From Treponema sp. (lineage in GTDB: Bacteria > Spirochaetota > Spirochaetia > Treponematales > Treponemataceae): a stretch of 6,466 nt of DNA. The notes under the pieces are model-generated. The model had not been told where the DNA came from. It saw nothing but the letters and a program-made list of their open reading frames with translations, and ran no database searches. Shown one piece after another: positions 5,622-6,466 of this stretch (within the stretch, counting starts at the first letter, position 1; the number at the start of each line of letters is the position of its first letter). Location: contig JAFYDO010000148.1 in NCBI GenBank assembly GCA_017544745.1, forward strand, positions 1-6,466, given 5' to 3'. The translations under genes were made by a program, and so were the position numbers.

Positions 5622-6466
5622 ATGGCATATTCATCTTCCAAAAGTAAAAGTGCAGCTCCAGAAAAAAAAGCATCTATTTCTTACTGGTCTAAAGATAAAT
5701 GTAATTGTCCGGTTTGTAAAAAGGCCTTTGACCGCGAAATTATGCGAAGCGGTAATGGACGTATGAATGCCGGTAACCTTAGTGATGAGCTTCACCGTGA
5801 CTATATTCCTTCTGCCAAATACGGAAAAGTATATCCTCTTATTTACGAAGTAGGCTGCTGTCCAAACTGTTATGCCGCCTTTTTGTGGAGCGACTTTACC
5901 ACAATTAAAAATCAGGAAACAGCAGACCGCATTTATGACAACTACGAAAAACGAAAGAAAGCTACCGAAGTAATTTTCCCATATTTTAATTTGAAAAAAG
6001 AACGCACTCTTTATGATGGCGCTGCAATGTATTATATGGCTTTGCAGACCTATGATGTTTGTGATGTAGATATGCTGCCAACTTTAAAAAAGGCAATTAT
6101 CTGTCTGCGTCTTGCATGGCTTTGTAAAGAAATTGATGATGCCTGTGCAGATCATAATTATGATTATGTTTCTCAGGTTTTTTATAGAAAGGCTTTATTC
6201 TTTTACCAGCAGGCCTTGCAGAACGAACAGGCCCGCACCGAAAAATGTTCTACCTTAAATAACTTTGGTCCAGATATGGATAAAAACTATGGCTGGGATG
6301 GAGTTGTATATCTTACCGGTCTGCTTGAATTTAAATACGGTCAGCAGGAAGATATCCAGCTGCGTCTTAAAAAGCTTAGCGAAGCAAAAACTTCTATTGC
6401 ACGTATCTTTGGTCTTGGTAAATCTTCTAAAAACAAGCCTGGTCCACTTTTGGAACATGCGCGTAC
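5622..6466 (+). CDS. DUF2225 zinc-ribbon protein, 3' end outside window
   Basis: The frame opens at ATG 5622, 6 bases after AGAGG and 11 bases after acpS, and stays open to the window edge (281 codons). A low-complexity Ser/Lys start leads to a CNCPVC cluster (27-32) and a CCPNC cluster (79-83), a likely zinc ribbon with CPxC-type pairs. The intervening segment (MRSGNGRMNAGNLSDELHRDYIP) and the PLIYEVGCCPNC block fit the DUF2225 family. The remainder (about 95-281) is alpha-helical and looks TPR-like, with repeated A/L/Y patterns such as YYMALQTYD and FYRKALFFYQQAL. The last residues, KPGPLLEHAR, resemble the family's C-terminal end, so little is probably missing. Function is unknown; helical repeats suggest a binding or scaffold role. 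Tight spacing puts it in the acpS transcript. Confidence 0.82.
   Translation, partial: MAYSSSKSKSAAPEKKASISYWSKDKCNCPVCKKAFDREIMRSGNGRMNAGNLSDELHRDYIPSAKYGKVYPLIYEVGCCPNCYAAFLWSDFTTIKNQETADRIYDNYEKRKKATEVIFPYFNLKKERTLYDGAAMYYMALQTYDVCDVDMLPTLKKAIICLRLAWLCKEIDDACADHNYDYVSQVFYRKALFFYQQALQNEQARTEKCSTLNNFGPDMDKNYGWDGVVYLTGLLEFKYGQQEDIQLRLKKLSEAKTSIARIFGLGKSSKNKPGPLLEHAR

Overview
The window looks like core chromosome of a spirochaete, most likely a Treponema. The reasons are the family-level character of the proteins (a treponeme-like Dxs, a DUF2225 zinc-ribbon protein, a tiny COX24/AURKAIP1-type ribosomal protein), moderately AT-rich codon use, and the order cdaA-cdaR-acpS. The lineage is an inference from sequence memory, not from a search. 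All genes lie on the + strand. I see no IS element, phage gene, CRISPR array, tRNA or rRNA.

Layout: (1) 1-477, the C-terminal half of miaA (tRNA A37 prenylation), cut by the left edge. (2) 478-743, a compact regulatory and small-gene segment: a good -35/-10 promoter, a 29-codon GTG-start gene for a very basic ribosomal protein of the bS22/mS38 (COX24) type, and an intrinsic terminator whose T-tract ends 3 bases before the dxs start codon. (3) 744-3408, dxs (first step of the MEP isoprenoid pathway) overlapping folP (dihydropteroate synthase, folate pathway). (4) 3409-3468, a short junction holding an extended -10 promoter and a REP-like palindromic repeat. (5) 3469-5610, cdaA (c-di-AMP synthase), cdaR (its YbbR-repeat partner) and acpS (holo-ACP synthase), chained by overlapping start and stop codons. 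(6) 5622-6466, a DUF2225 protein cut by the right edge.

The genes from dxs to the DUF2225 gene read as one closely packed housekeeping run with a probable internal promoter before cdaA. They cover isoprenoid precursors, folate, second-messenger control of envelope and osmotic homeostasis, and activation of the fatty-acid carrier protein. In many Firmicutes the c-di-AMP pair is followed by glmM; here acpS holds that place. Points worth a second look are the overlooked bS22-like gene, the terminator abutting dxs, the repeat that has supplied a false N-terminal extension to cdaA, the compact FolP, and the acpS/DUF2225 neighbourhood. I found no convincing new biological system; these are mainly annotation-level and regulatory observations.
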